A model generated the notes under the pieces. It was not told where the DNA came from. It saw nothing but the letters and a program-made list of their open reading frames with translations, and ran no database searches. DNA of 64,000 nucleotides from Nereocystis luetkeana (taxonomy: Eukaryota; Sar; Phaeophyceae; Laminariales; Laminariaceae), in the NCBI GenBank assembly GCA_031213475.1, contig JARUPZ010000006.1, positions 1,765,501 through 1,829,500 of the forward strand, given 5' to 3'. Shown here one piece after another: positions 41,050 through 49,700 of the stretch (position 1 is its first letter; each line of letters starts with the position of its first letter). Made by a program: the position numbers and the translations under genes.

Positions 41050-41206
41050 CCCCTCCCTCCCCACGCCCGCTATGGTTCGTGTTCATAGTCTTGTGGAAGG
41101 CGTGTTCAGCCTGCCGGGAGGAATCCCCTCCGTCCCCGCCCTCGTTCTCGTCGACAAAAAAACTGACACCGGAAAACTGTACGTGGGAGCCATCGACGAT
41201 GCCCAG
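29422..41206 (+). CDS. Secreted/ER thioredoxin-fold (PDI-like) protein, seven visible exons, 3' end not certain
   Basis: Exons: 29422-29591, 36672-36888, 38435-38512, 38564-38581, 39047-39192, 40373-40513, 41089-41206. Phases agree throughout (888 nt, 296 codons). The product starts with a signal peptide (MTRLAAVLAGSLVLLAG), followed by a thioredoxin-like a-type domain with MVIVYHGSDCRPECEEM, then NPYGGLPVRSESYL, a b-like domain (GFAAVLFTDAG) and a further thioredoxin-like strand region (PSVPALVLVDKK). PDI family proteins make or rearrange disulfides in the ER; here the cysteines are spaced C-x3-C instead of C-x2-C, so redox activity is doubtful. If exon 7 is not spliced the frame stops at 41260. 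If it is spliced, the rest may lie in or near the N gap. No KDEL-type tail was seen. The family call rests on pattern, not on a database match. Confidence 0.75.
30755..30865. mobile_element. Half copy of the TTATCGGAGA MITE
   Basis: CATTATCGGAGATCTTTTTC end present; cut by the following 840-bp element. Confidence 0.6.
30866..31697. mobile_element. 840-bp TIR element, copy 2
   Basis: GGACCTATGCCAATGGAAAC to CATTGGCATAGGTC, TA on both sides. Confidence 0.85.
31709..32517. mobile_element. TIR element with TTAACGGGGA ends
   Basis: CTTAACGGGGAATGCTAATT at the left and ATCCCCGTTAAG at the right. Both ends contain TTAA, which could be target duplication (as in piggyBac) or TIR. The interior has no recognised frame. 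Confidence 0.55.
32518..33364. mobile_element. 840-bp TIR element, copy 3
   Basis: AGACCTATGCCAATGGAAAC to CATTGGCATACTCGTAGGTC; closely similar to copy 2. Confidence 0.85.
33365..33690. mobile_element. 840-bp TIR element, deleted copy 4
   Basis: Keeps the end blocks (GTTGGCCGTGGGCTGAGTCT, CTGTTCTTTGAAAGCAA, CGTTTCCATTGG) but lacks half of the interior. Confidence 0.75.
34164..35415. mobile_element. MITE-A copy 16, split by the 1.1-kb element
   Basis: Left arm 34164-34221 and right part 35357-35415 rejoin into a normal MITE-A if the 1.1-kb insert and one TA are removed. Confidence 0.8.
34222..35356. mobile_element. 1.1-kb TA-flanked element, copy 1
   Basis: Starts GAACTACATACTTAGATCAC and ends GCGAAGCGCCTTG, TA on each side. 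It has no TIR; near the right end is a 9-bp perfect stem GCGGGCGGC-GTAG-GCCGCCCGC. No coding frame. Confidence 0.75.
35540..35647. mobile_element. MITE-A copy 17
   Basis: Both ends clear. Confidence 0.85.
35807..35961. mobile_element. GGGTC-rich TIR MITE, copy 3
   Basis: Right end GACCCGTGAACTGCCCCGG clear, left end decayed. Confidence 0.6.
36318..36545 (-). repeat. R1 / R2 / R1 fragments in a row with C tracts
   Basis: R1 edge 36318-36372, R2 36380-36440, R1 part 36440-36545; junctions lie in or at runs of C. Confidence 0.65.
36672..36888 (+). CDS. PDI-like gene exon 2 (thioredoxin-like domain)
   Basis: Reads SVLESDSPAMVIVYHGSDC, RPECEEMSGMVESAAEKL, then VGAVDLSTEPKLAKELGM, a thioredoxin beta-alpha-beta core with the VD-x-x-x-x-x-x-LA pattern. 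The acceptor at AACGCAG follows a poly-C tract; the donor is CTCAAG|GTAAAA. The exon end is echoed many times in the next intron. Confidence 0.8.
37016..37131. mobile_element. MITE-A copy 18, with a 7-bp TA-CCTGG insertion
   Basis: AAAATATA-TACCTGGTA-GGTTTTT where other copies read AAATATATAGGTTTTT. Confidence 0.85.
37190..38050 (+). repeat. Tandem array of PDI-like exon 2 end plus 5' splice site
   Basis: About nine decayed units of TCTGCCCCCATGGTTTTCAA then GGTAATGAGGGATGTTTT, spaced about 45-50 bp in the later part. They match the exon 2 junction (CTCCCATGATTCTCAAG|GTAAAAAGG). Clearest near 37203, 37697, 37868, 37914 and 38020. Confidence 0.75.
38165..38350. repeat. TTGGCTGATTGG-type tetranucleotide repeat
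   Basis: Diverged repeats of TTGGCTGG/TTGATTGA in intron 2. Confidence 0.7.
38435..38512 (+). CDS. PDI-like gene exon 3
   Basis: 26 codons, VYHSASTPNPYGGLPVRSES then YLNAFQ, phase 0 at both ends. Continues the thioredoxin fold after the SPSPMILK strand (equivalent to the cis-Pro strand). Confidence 0.75.
38564..38581 (+). CDS. PDI-like gene microexon (18 nt)
   Basis: TTGTAG|GCGTCTACGGAAGCTGAG|GTAAGG encodes ASTEAE in phase 0. It has good splice sites on both sides and lies 51 bp after exon 3. It could be skipped without a frameshift, so it may be alternatively used. Confidence 0.55.
38765..39035. repeat. C-rich minisatellite (CCCTCCCATCTCATC)
   Basis: About eleven units of roughly 22-26 bp directly upstream of exon 5; it doubles as a pyrimidine tract for the acceptor. 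Confidence 0.85.
39047..39192 (+). CDS. PDI-like gene exon 5 (b-like domain start)
   Basis: Reads DARTLQKRMLSAVPDLVVTA, then DLGTGVAPLKEALSA and EEGFAAVLFTDA. Ends in phase 2 at GG|GTGAGT. The acceptor lies directly after a C-rich minisatellite. Confidence 0.8.
39840..40060 (-). repeat. R1 repeat, partial
   Basis: From ACGTGCGGTTCTTAGTAGGA to CATGCATGAGATCGAG and a C tract. Confidence 0.75.
40373..40513 (+). CDS. PDI-like gene exon 6
   Basis: Phase 2 in and out: KASPALRVLASGLSGRVSAV, QARLPK, then an acidic/Gly tail SSEEEDGEGGGAAKDALS. A diverged copy of its last 21 bases plus donor follows about 115 bp downstream. Confidence 0.72.
40493..40695 (+). repeat. Tandem duplication spanning PDI-like exon 6 end and donor
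   Basis: Two units of about 115 bp: GCAAAAGATGCGCTGTCAGG|GTGAGGGG and GCAAAAGACGCGCTGTCTGG|GTGAGGGG, each followed by a GAAGCGGGAGGGGG tract. Confidence 0.85.
40785..40880 (-). repeat. R1 repeat fragment and long poly-C
   Basis: GTCATACGACTAGGGCCAAG to CTCCTATCGAGTAC, then more than 30 C. Confidence 0.7.
41089..41206 (+). CDS. PDI-like gene exon 7 (last visible)
   Basis: LVEGVFSLPGGIPSVPALVL, VDKKTDTGKLYVGAIDDAQ; this looks like the central strands of a second thioredoxin domain with its cis-Pro. The phase 2 acceptor CATAG fits exon 6. Without the GTGAAG donor, translation ends after 18 more codons at 41260. Confidence 0.7.
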
Positions 41207-41438
41207 GTGAAGGAAGAAAGAAGCGCCAAGGCATACCAACCAACTCTGGCCGGAAATTGACATGGAAACAGTAGAGCTGCGTGCCGGATGACTACAGCAG
41301 TAGAGCGAGCCTACCACTTTTTCGAGATTTGGTCTGATGCGGGCCTGGGGTCAGGATTGGGGGGGTTTGCTTACTCTGATTGGCATAGGGTCAGGGCTGG
41401 AGTTGCTGTGCTTCAGGTTTGGGGTTGCTCTAATTGGC

Positions 41439-41545
41439 TTAACTCTTTTAGCACTGCGGTCTCGTTTTGGGGACAATTGGGGACAAATTTCTTGGAATTT
41501 GAGTGGTTTGTCCCCGAAACAAGACTGGAGTTCTAAAAGGGTTAA
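41439..41545. mobile_element. 95-bp hairpin element, copy 4
   Basis: TTAACTCTTTTAGCACTGCG to GTTCTAAAAGGGTTAA, with a doubled TTGGGGACAA block. Confidence 0.8.
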
Positions 41546-41994
41546 GCATGGGGTTAGTTTTTATTCGTCTCGTACGCAGTGTGCGTCAACCATTTCCTCG
41601 AATACCAGGCACTGGTGAGCGGTAAGCAACCATATAGGTATTCGTAGTTGGCCACCGGGTAGGTGTTGTAGTCGGTTGCGGAAGCGCTATCTATCGGGGG
41701 GGGGGGGGGGGTGTTCAGGTCTTATTGTTTGTGAAAGGTGCGAGTTTCCCCCCCCCCTTGATTGACCCCACCCACCCACCCACTCGCTCATGAGAGGAAC
41801 TCGCTCAGAGGAGGTGCGTGTGTGTGTGAGAGATGGATAGAGAGAAAGAGAGATTGGGCTGAGAGGTCTACTGCCGAAGACCGCCTTGGCGTTTATTGTA
41901 GGGTATGGGTTTGTATGTAAACAAACACCTTCACACGGGGAGCATGCATCGAGTACAACATATTTCTTGTCAGATTGGCTCATCAATAGTATAT

Positions 41995-42094
41995 NNNNNN
42001 NNNNNNNNNNNNNNNNNNNNNNNNNNNNNNNNNNNNNNNNNNNNNNNNNNNNNNNNNNNNNNNNNNNNNNNNNNNNNNNNNNNNNNNNNNNNNN
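41995..42094. other. Assembly gap (100 N)
   Basis: Exactly 100 N, the usual placeholder for a gap of unknown size. It may hide the end of the PDI-like gene. Confidence 0.99.
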
Positions 42095-42344
42095 TGCCGC
42101 TATATATAATGCCGGTACTACAGTTGCCTGGCACATACATACATACATACATACATACGGACATACCGGCACTATAAAGGAACCATTACCGTACTTACAA
42201 GTACACTGCCCGGGAATTGACGGCGTAAACAAAATGTAATGTGCTGCAGTTTAGCCTGATGTCTGACCGCGGGTTAGCCTTGAGGGAAATGAGCTAAAGT
42301 GAGAACATCACCATCACCAGTGCTGTTGTAATGACCCTGTTGTA

Positions 42345-42880
42345 ATGACTAGACGCAAGTCGACGAGGCAAGAGAGGGCCGCAGTCTTCTCGCGATAAAA
42401 ATGGAAGGCACGAACCGTAGTGCTCTAGGGGGGTGGGGGTGTACTCGATAGGAGAGATGTACTCGATCTTATGCATGGCCGTAGTCGGATGACCATAGAC
42501 CCCCGCACCCCTGCAATACCGGGACGGAGCATGTCGGGTTTTCACCGACCAGGCGGACATTGCTTGCACCAAGCGCGAAGCGCCGCGGGGTGTCCGGCGA
42601 GTCGCCTGAAGGATGAGCTGCATCCTACTAGGAACCGCTTGTGAGGCGGACTTGCATATGGATGACAGCTTCAATATGTTGATATGATTTCCGGCGTAGC
42701 CACTCCCAGAGACAGCAATGCGAGTACCATGTAGCTGCCTCTTGGGGTGCCTTACCAACCGTAGCGGGGGGGGAGGGGACAAGAGTCTGCTACACATATG
42801 ACGCAATGGTTGATCTGAGTTACTACGAGGATGGAGAGAGAAAATAGGGGTAAAGAAATAAATGGGATGGGGGACGCAAA
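42345..42880 (+). mobile_element. SINE copy split by an R1 repeat
   Basis: The SINE body is present as 42345-42426 (GACGAGGCAAGAGAGG, CTTCTCGCGATAAAAATG) and 42754-42880 (ACCGTAGCGGGG, AATAAATGGGATGG), interrupted at the G-rich stretch. Confidence 0.75.
42427..42753 (+). repeat. R1 repeat inserted in a SINE
   Basis: From GGGGTGTACTCGATAGGAG to CCTCTTGGGGTGCCTTACC; it lacks the 3' third seen at 6900-7137. Confidence 0.75.
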
Positions 42881-42984
42881 AAAACTGTTACTATCCATTC
42901 TGGGAGCTTCAAGAAAAAAACATTACAAAAAAACTAAAAAGGTAAACACAGAACAACAAGGTCGACGTAACCGCAATTGACCAG

Positions 42985-43480
42985 GGCAGTCAACCCTGTC
43001 AGCCCCGATAAAAAAAAGGCTCCTTTCGACTTTAAATCTGGCATTAAGACAGTTCAAGCCAAACCCAACACCGTTGCAAATGCCAAAATTTTCCGCTAAA
43101 AAAAAAACGCCTCGTTTCGAGCGAAAACTCACCTGACAAAAAGACAGTCCGCAATCACCCCAAAACCCCCTTGCAAACGCCAAAGAATTCCGTTACAAAA
43201 AAAACGCCTCATGTCGAGCGAAAACTCGCCTGACAAAAAGACAGTCCGCATCATCCCAAAAGAGAAACATTTGCACACACCAAAACTTCCGCTACAAAAA
43301 ACCCCCCTCAAAACCGAGCGGAAAACCCACCCCGACATAAGAAGACAGTCGTCATCACCCCCCAAAAAATTACCCTCTACAAGCGCTATTTTCCGTGAAA
43401 AAAACAAACAAAAAAAACGCCTCCTATCGAGAGAAACACCCACCTGACAAGACAGTCGACGTCACCCCAACCCCCTTGCA
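42985..43480 (-). repeat. Tandem array of LRR exon end plus 5' splice site
   Basis: Minus strand, about 105-bp units with GCAAGGGGGTT-GGGGTGA, GACTGTCTT-TTGTCAG and GTGAGTTTTCGCTCGA. The first is the exon junction near 43444; three or four decayed copies follow. The last unit also holds GGGCTGACAGGGTTGACTGC, like the exon's own GGGTTGACCGCCC. Confidence 0.75.
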
Positions 43481-43795
43481 CCCCTCCAGGTCGAGCCGGG
43501 TAAGAGCCGTCATCGTCGACAGGGCGGTCAACCCTGGCCCCGAAATCCCTCTCCCTTTCTCCGGCAGAAAAATCACCCTCAGCCTCATCCCCATCCCCAC
43601 CCCCCCCCTCCCCCTCCCCCCTGCCCCGGGGTTTCCACCGACAGCAGCGGCAATCTGCACCAGAATCCTCTCCGTAGCCGATGTTCCCGAGATGTCCAGC
43701 TCTGTTAGGGAGGCCGCCAGGGGCGACGCTACCACCCGCGCGAGGCCTTCGTCCGTGACCCTAGCGCACCCAGCCACCGAAAGCAAGCGAAGGCA
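43424..43795 (-). CDS. UBA-UBX-LRR gene: last visible LRR exon
   Basis: CLRLLSVAGCARVTDEGLAR, SLTELDISGTSATERIL, then GPGLTALSTMTALTRLDLEG and CKGV. It either splices at TTGTCAG|GTGGGT (43444) or stops at TAG 43424-43426. Downstream lies a tandem array of this exon end. The 5' edge is unresolved. Confidence 0.75.
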   Translation of the reverse strand, partial: CLRLLSVAGCARVTDEGLARVVASPLAASLTELDISGTSATERILVQIAAAVGGNPGAGGRGRGGVGMGMRLRVIFLPEKGRGISGPGLTALSTMTALTRLDLEGCKGVGVTSTVLSGGCFSR

Positions 43796-46700
43796 AGAGA
43801 AGGATGACGGTGGTGCCGGTGCCGGTGGTGGTGATGGCAGCGCTGGTGCTGGCGCTGGGCCAGGAAAACCCACTCCAAGCAGCTCCTGCTGATGTTGCCG
43901 TCCCTGCGGCCACCACCCCTCCCCCGGCCCCCGCCCGCGCCCGAGCCCGGGCCACCGCCGCCGCTGCTGCCGCTTCTGATGCCGACGGTACAGCCGACGG
44001 CGATGCAGCTGACACCACTAACGGGCTGGAGCACAGCGCGTCGAGACCATCATCAGACAGCTCCGGTAGTCCATCGAGGCGGAGAGACTCCAGCCGACCC
44101 GCCCTACCCCCCCCGCCCGCCCCCCCAATCACCAGGGAGGATAAATGGGCTACCCCCGCGTCAGTAACGCCGCTACAGTCGGCCAGATCTAGGTGAACGA
44201 GGGACGGCGCCCCCCTTGAAAGGCTTAGGATGCCTAGGTCTGCCACCTGGTGGTGACAGTACGCCAGGATGGCGTTCATGCGGATGTGTCAGGGATTATT
44301 CAGGGGGGGGTAGGGAAGGGGGGGGGGAGGAGGGGGGTCGAGGGGAGGGGAGGGGAGGGGACGGGTGAGGAGAGGGCAGGAAGAGAGAGGTGAGGTGGTG
44401 GCAGTGCGTGAGGATGGCGTTCATGCGCATGTGTCAGGGATTATTCCGCGGGGGGGGGGGGGGAGGAGGGGAGTCGAGAGGAGGGGAGGGGAAGGGAAGG
44501 GTGAGGAGAGGAGGAGACCGTACATACAAGGAGAGCAGCAACCGAAGTGCCAGGGGCTAACTGGGTACGACAATCAGCAGCAACATCACAGCGAAACATC
44601 GATCAAGAGGGAACAGAACGAGAGAATAGGAAAACTACTGTAACATAGCACAGCACAAAAACGGGGGGGGAATCCTCTGCTCAAGAAAAACACTGCTGAC
44701 GGTATACTACTTAGTGGCTCCTCTATAGTGCCGGTCGCCCGCTGTATAGCACCTGTTGCCCGCGATGCAGCAGTGGCGCTTGTGAAATCGCTTGGTACAG
44801 ATGGGGGTTGGCTAGTGTGGTATTGCCATTTGATAGTGTCGGTTGCCGGTATAGATAGTGCCGGTATTGTTAAGGCTGGCGCATACATACCGACACTTTT
44901 TCTTCCGGGAAAAAACAAAACGCCGGGATGCAGGCGATGGATCACATCGAGAACCCCAGGAATATTCTAACGCAGCACTCGCTGTGCCTCAAAAACGAAA
45001 TCGCACAAGTACGCGAGCAACCTTAATCTTTCGACCAGAGCATCACAGCAGTTGCAGGTGCTACATCAAAAGGCCAAGCGATATATGGATGACATAGAAA
45101 ACTCCCAGAAAATTCCAACAAAGCAGTCTGGGGGCGGAGACCCAGTGAGAATGCCCCCCTCTTACCTTGGTACAACCTCGCATGACGAGGGTTTCCAATG
45201 CTGGAAGCTTGGCGAGGACCTTGAGCCAGCCGTTGGTTGCCTGCAAAATCGTTCATTTTTCGGCGAAAGGGGAAAACAAGACTCAGGAGAAACAAAAGTC
45301 GACTTTGATGGAGTTCCACATCCCGCGGAAAAAGGCAGCGAGGGACACGGAAGCTGCCCCCCGCCCAGCCCCCCCCCCCCCTCCCCGAGACGCCTCACGG
45401 CGCTTTGCGTTTGGTGCAAGCCATGTCTTTCTGGTCGGTGAAAACCCGACGTGCTCCGTCCCGGCATTGTAAGGACGCGAGGGTCTATGGTCATACGACT
45501 ATGGCCATGCATGACACGAGCCTTCCCCCCCCCCCCCCCCCTCCGCACGCCATGTCTCTAAAGGGACGCGTGACCAATGGCCAGATGACTAAGGAAAGCA
45601 AACAAATAAGTACGCCCTCCCCCCGCCCCCCCCCCCTCCCCTCCCGCGCGCCCGGACGCAACGATGTTTTCGAAAACGCACGAGAGGGGATGGAGGTATC
45701 AATATATAAGGATGAGGGTGCGCAGGGTTGGTTCACGTGACAAGATGCGACAAAAGCCAAGAACGGAGACACACACGTGCGTGGACCCTACCACTATGAA
45801 CGGGAATACAATACACGTTTTTACTCTGATAAGAGTAGCAAACCGAGCTTATATTCCCGGCCACAGAGTGGTAGGAAAAAGCGGGGGCGTACCGAAAAAT
45901 TGGGACGGGTTTGGGATGGTTGGGAGAAGCAGAGGGCGCGATAAATTTCGGGTAGGTATGGGAGGATGGTTTCACGGCCTCGGACATATCAGACAGATCA
46001 GATAGATAGCACAGATCATCTGAAGATAGATAATACAAACATCTAGACAATAGACTGCCGCTCTTGGGAGCTGTGCCGGACCTGTATAGTACAGACCGAA
46101 CCCAGGAAGCCTGTCCTAGATCATGCAGATAAAGTACGGCTCTCACCCGGCATCGTGAGCATCATACACATCATACTACGGATCTATCTGTCCTGAAATA
46201 TCTACGTCATCACGTGGGAATGATCTGTATATGATCTGTAGATGATCTGTAGATGATCTGTCTGATCTGTCTGAGGTGTGGGTGGTGTCGCTATTTGCCA
46301 CTACCGCACGCGGTGCCAAGCCAAGTCATTTCATGATGAAACGTTTCCACCACAGGCGTCACGAGCGAACGGCCCTAACTACCAGCTGTCGATCTCTCGC
46401 AGTGACTTATTTAGGGCCGTTTTTAGCGACACTGTGAAAACTTGGCGAAATTGGCAAGTTTTTGGAAGTTTGGATTATCAAGTCTTGCTAAAAACTTGCC
46501 AAATGAAATGGCACGCCCAAAATTTCCACGTGGAGGGCTAGGGGAATATACCTCCTCCTCCTCCTCCTCTTCCTTGGCTCTGGCTTGAATTGAAGGCTTC
46601 GGGGTGGTTTCTTCGCGGGAGAGCTGCGATATTGCGCTTGAAAGACGACATGCCGCTGGCTCTACTCGTAACCGTAATACAAACATGCCGACAGACGCCA

Positions 46701-49700
46701 GCCAACTTCAACAGCTCGCGACTTTGCATCCAACCCTTTGCATCGTAGAGCGTACTTCGTACTTTGTATGATACCTGGTAATAAATGTACGAAAAAAGAT
46801 GGCGCTGCGCCGAGCCTTCCCCCCCCCCCCCCCCCTTCGTTTTTTTTGTTTGTCCAGAACGTATTCCGGGCTTTTTATCTTGAATTTAGTGTGGGAGGGG
46901 CTATCTCGCTCAGTTTTGACTGCTTTTTTATTCTGACTCGAGTTCTGAGGAGACGATTTTCTCGACTTTTTTTCGATTCTTTCAAAAAACTAACTTCAAG
47001 TTAGTGTGGGATGTCTGTCTCGGATTCTAGTGTGAGATGAGCCGGACTGGGTATGACCTTCGAAAAAACGAAAAAAAAAGAAAAAAAAAAAGGTTCCGCA
47101 AGTAATCGAAGAAGGACGGACGCCCGGGAGGTTCTCCGAGAGGTGGAGTTAGGCAGGCGTGTTCCGGATGGGAACTCTGAGAGCGCAGCAAGGGCTTTCA
47201 AATCAAGCGTGGCCAGGACAAATCACTTGCCGAGGTAAACGTAATAAAGTCTCCATATGTCCGAAAACCTATCAAGTATACCACACGTACCACTACTGGT
47301 CAAAGCCTCGGGCCCGTTCACCCACAAAAATCATGGAGCCATCCACGTTTCGCCCCTCCTGTAACACAAGGACAGGTGGACCTATTGTACGTATAATACC
47401 TTGCAGCCAGTGACGTCGAGGCTGACCAGGGCTCTGAGGCCGACGAGAGCCTCGATCCCTTCCAGAGTGATCATGTCGTCGTGCACTAGGGACAGAGAAG
47501 TCAGCGAGACCTGCGTCGAAACAAGAACACAAATCAACACGAACGCCTGATTGCCATTCCATCCCCGCCACGAGGACAGAGCGCCCGTACGTGGTGGTCT
47601 AATCGAACATACAACGCTTCTTTTTTTTTTCTCCTGTCAACGATGGTTACAAGCTGGAAAATTAAAAAAACAAGTGGTACTCCGAAGTGTAAACGTATTG
47701 ACATATCCAAAAGGAACTGCTAGCTGTCTGCTCGTATTCGGTACGATCCCGCTATGAGGGTGAGCGGCTGAAAAACCTCCAGCTGCTGTATGTACGTACA
47801 TAGCTCCCCTTTGACAAAAAGCGGCGGCTAATGTTCCTGAATTTCAATAGTAAAACATAGTAATAAAATACTGGGAGAAGCACGGGGGGGCGGGGGGGGG
47901 GGGGGGGGGGGGACCCGCTCCGCGCCCGTCCCTAGCCCCCCGCACCGTCCTCCCACTCACGCCCCCCACCCTTCCACCCACGCTCGAGCCCCCCCTGCCG
48001 CCACCTCCCTCTACCCCCACCTCCACCCCCCCCCCACCCCCCCCCAAACCCCAACCCTCCTCTCCCCCCCCCCCCCCCCTGCCCCCTTCCCCCCCCCCCC
48101 CCCAACCCGCCTACCTCACCTTACGCCCAAGCTCGTGGAGCAAGGCGTTCGTCGTCCTGGGGTTCCTGTCGAGGGACAGGGATGCCACGGGGCAGCCGCG
48201 GAACGAGGCAAGCATGTGGGGCGTGAGCACCCCAAGGTCGGCGAGCCGCTGCAGGATGCGGCCCGCGGTGGCGCCGTCGAGGCCCCCGTAAGAGGGCTGG
48301 TAGCCGCCTTCCCTCATCCTGCGGCAGATGTCTTCTATTAGAATATCCTGCTCGGGGCGCGGTAGGGGGGGAAGGGGAGGAGGGGGGGGGGTAGGGGGTG
48401 TAAAATACTCAGTATCAAGCATGGCCGTGGTCGTACGGCCATGGACCCTAGCATCCCTACAATGGCGGGGCGGAGCGCGTCGGGTGTTCAACGACCGGGC
48501 AGGCATTGCTTGCAAACCAAGCGCGAAGAGCCGTGAGGTGTTGGGCGAGTCGCATGAAGGGTGAGCTTCATCCTACTAGGAACCGCTTGTGAGGCGGACT
48601 TTCTTGCGCATGGATGACAGCGGAGCGCGCGGGGGGCCAGGGGGGGTGTACTCGATAGGAGAGATGTACTCGATCTCATGCATGGCCGTAGTCGGATGAC
48701 CATAGACCCTCGCATCCCTACAATGCCGGGACGGAGCATGTCGGGTTTTCACCGACCAGGCAGCCATTGCTTGCACCAAGCGCGAAGCACCGTGAGGTGT
48801 CCGGCGAGTCGCATGAAGGGTGAGCTGCATCCTACTAAAACCCGCTTTTGAGGCGGACTTGCATATGGACGACAGCTTCAATGAGTTGATTTAATTTCCG
48901 GTGTAGGCATTTCCAGAGACAGCAAGGGGAGTACTATGTAACTGCCTCTTGGGTGCCTTACCTTGAACACTACCTGGTACGTGATACGATCATTCCCAAT
49001 TGTGCGGAGTAAAGGTTCTTTACCTCGCACAAATGATCAAACTCGACAACCAGCTGTGGGCGACCGCCAAAAAAAAAAAAACACAAAAAAAAACGGTACC
49101 CTGGTTGTCTAGCTCACGTAGTGAGCGGCATGTTTTACAGTGTCGTTGCCAACCGACGCCAACCCAACCTATAAAAAATAGGGGGGGGGGGGGGAGGTAC
49201 TCATTTGTTGCTTGCCCTATTATCGTCATTTGATCATCGACCGTGCCTCCCAGTCTCGACACATAGCACGGATTCGGATCCCTAAGAGAGACACCTGCAA
49301 CAGATTGGGCGCTCATCGCGTTGATTCCAGAGGGAGCGGTAACAACACTTCGTTCACGAATCGGGCAGATCGTCTACAGACCATTCCTACTTCCTTGATG
49401 ATCTAGATCTTCAAAGGGAAGACTATCCGTATGATCTGTAAATTCTAGCTCATGCTGCCGGATGGGAGCTGTATAAGCTGCATGACCTCTATTTACGGGG
49501 GGGCATAGCAAATAGGACAAAAAAATGTTACTAAAAATAGTGAAATATATAGGTTCTTGACAGTACCGTAGGTCCTATTTACTATGGTCCCGTGTAACAG
49601 GACATGTTTCCTGGGTCGGATGGATCTGTACCATACAGATCCTGCACAACCTCTCGCAACGGCAGCTTATGATCTAGATCATCCAGATCATCTACAGTTG

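Noticed and set aside
40769-41317. 182-codon minus-strand frame with poly-Gly
   Set aside because: Crosses an R1 fragment, a poly-C tract, a CT repeat and the antisense of exon 7 of the PDI-like gene.
41687-42239. Open frames through the N gap
   Set aside because: They contain about 34 unknown residues; not evidence of coding.
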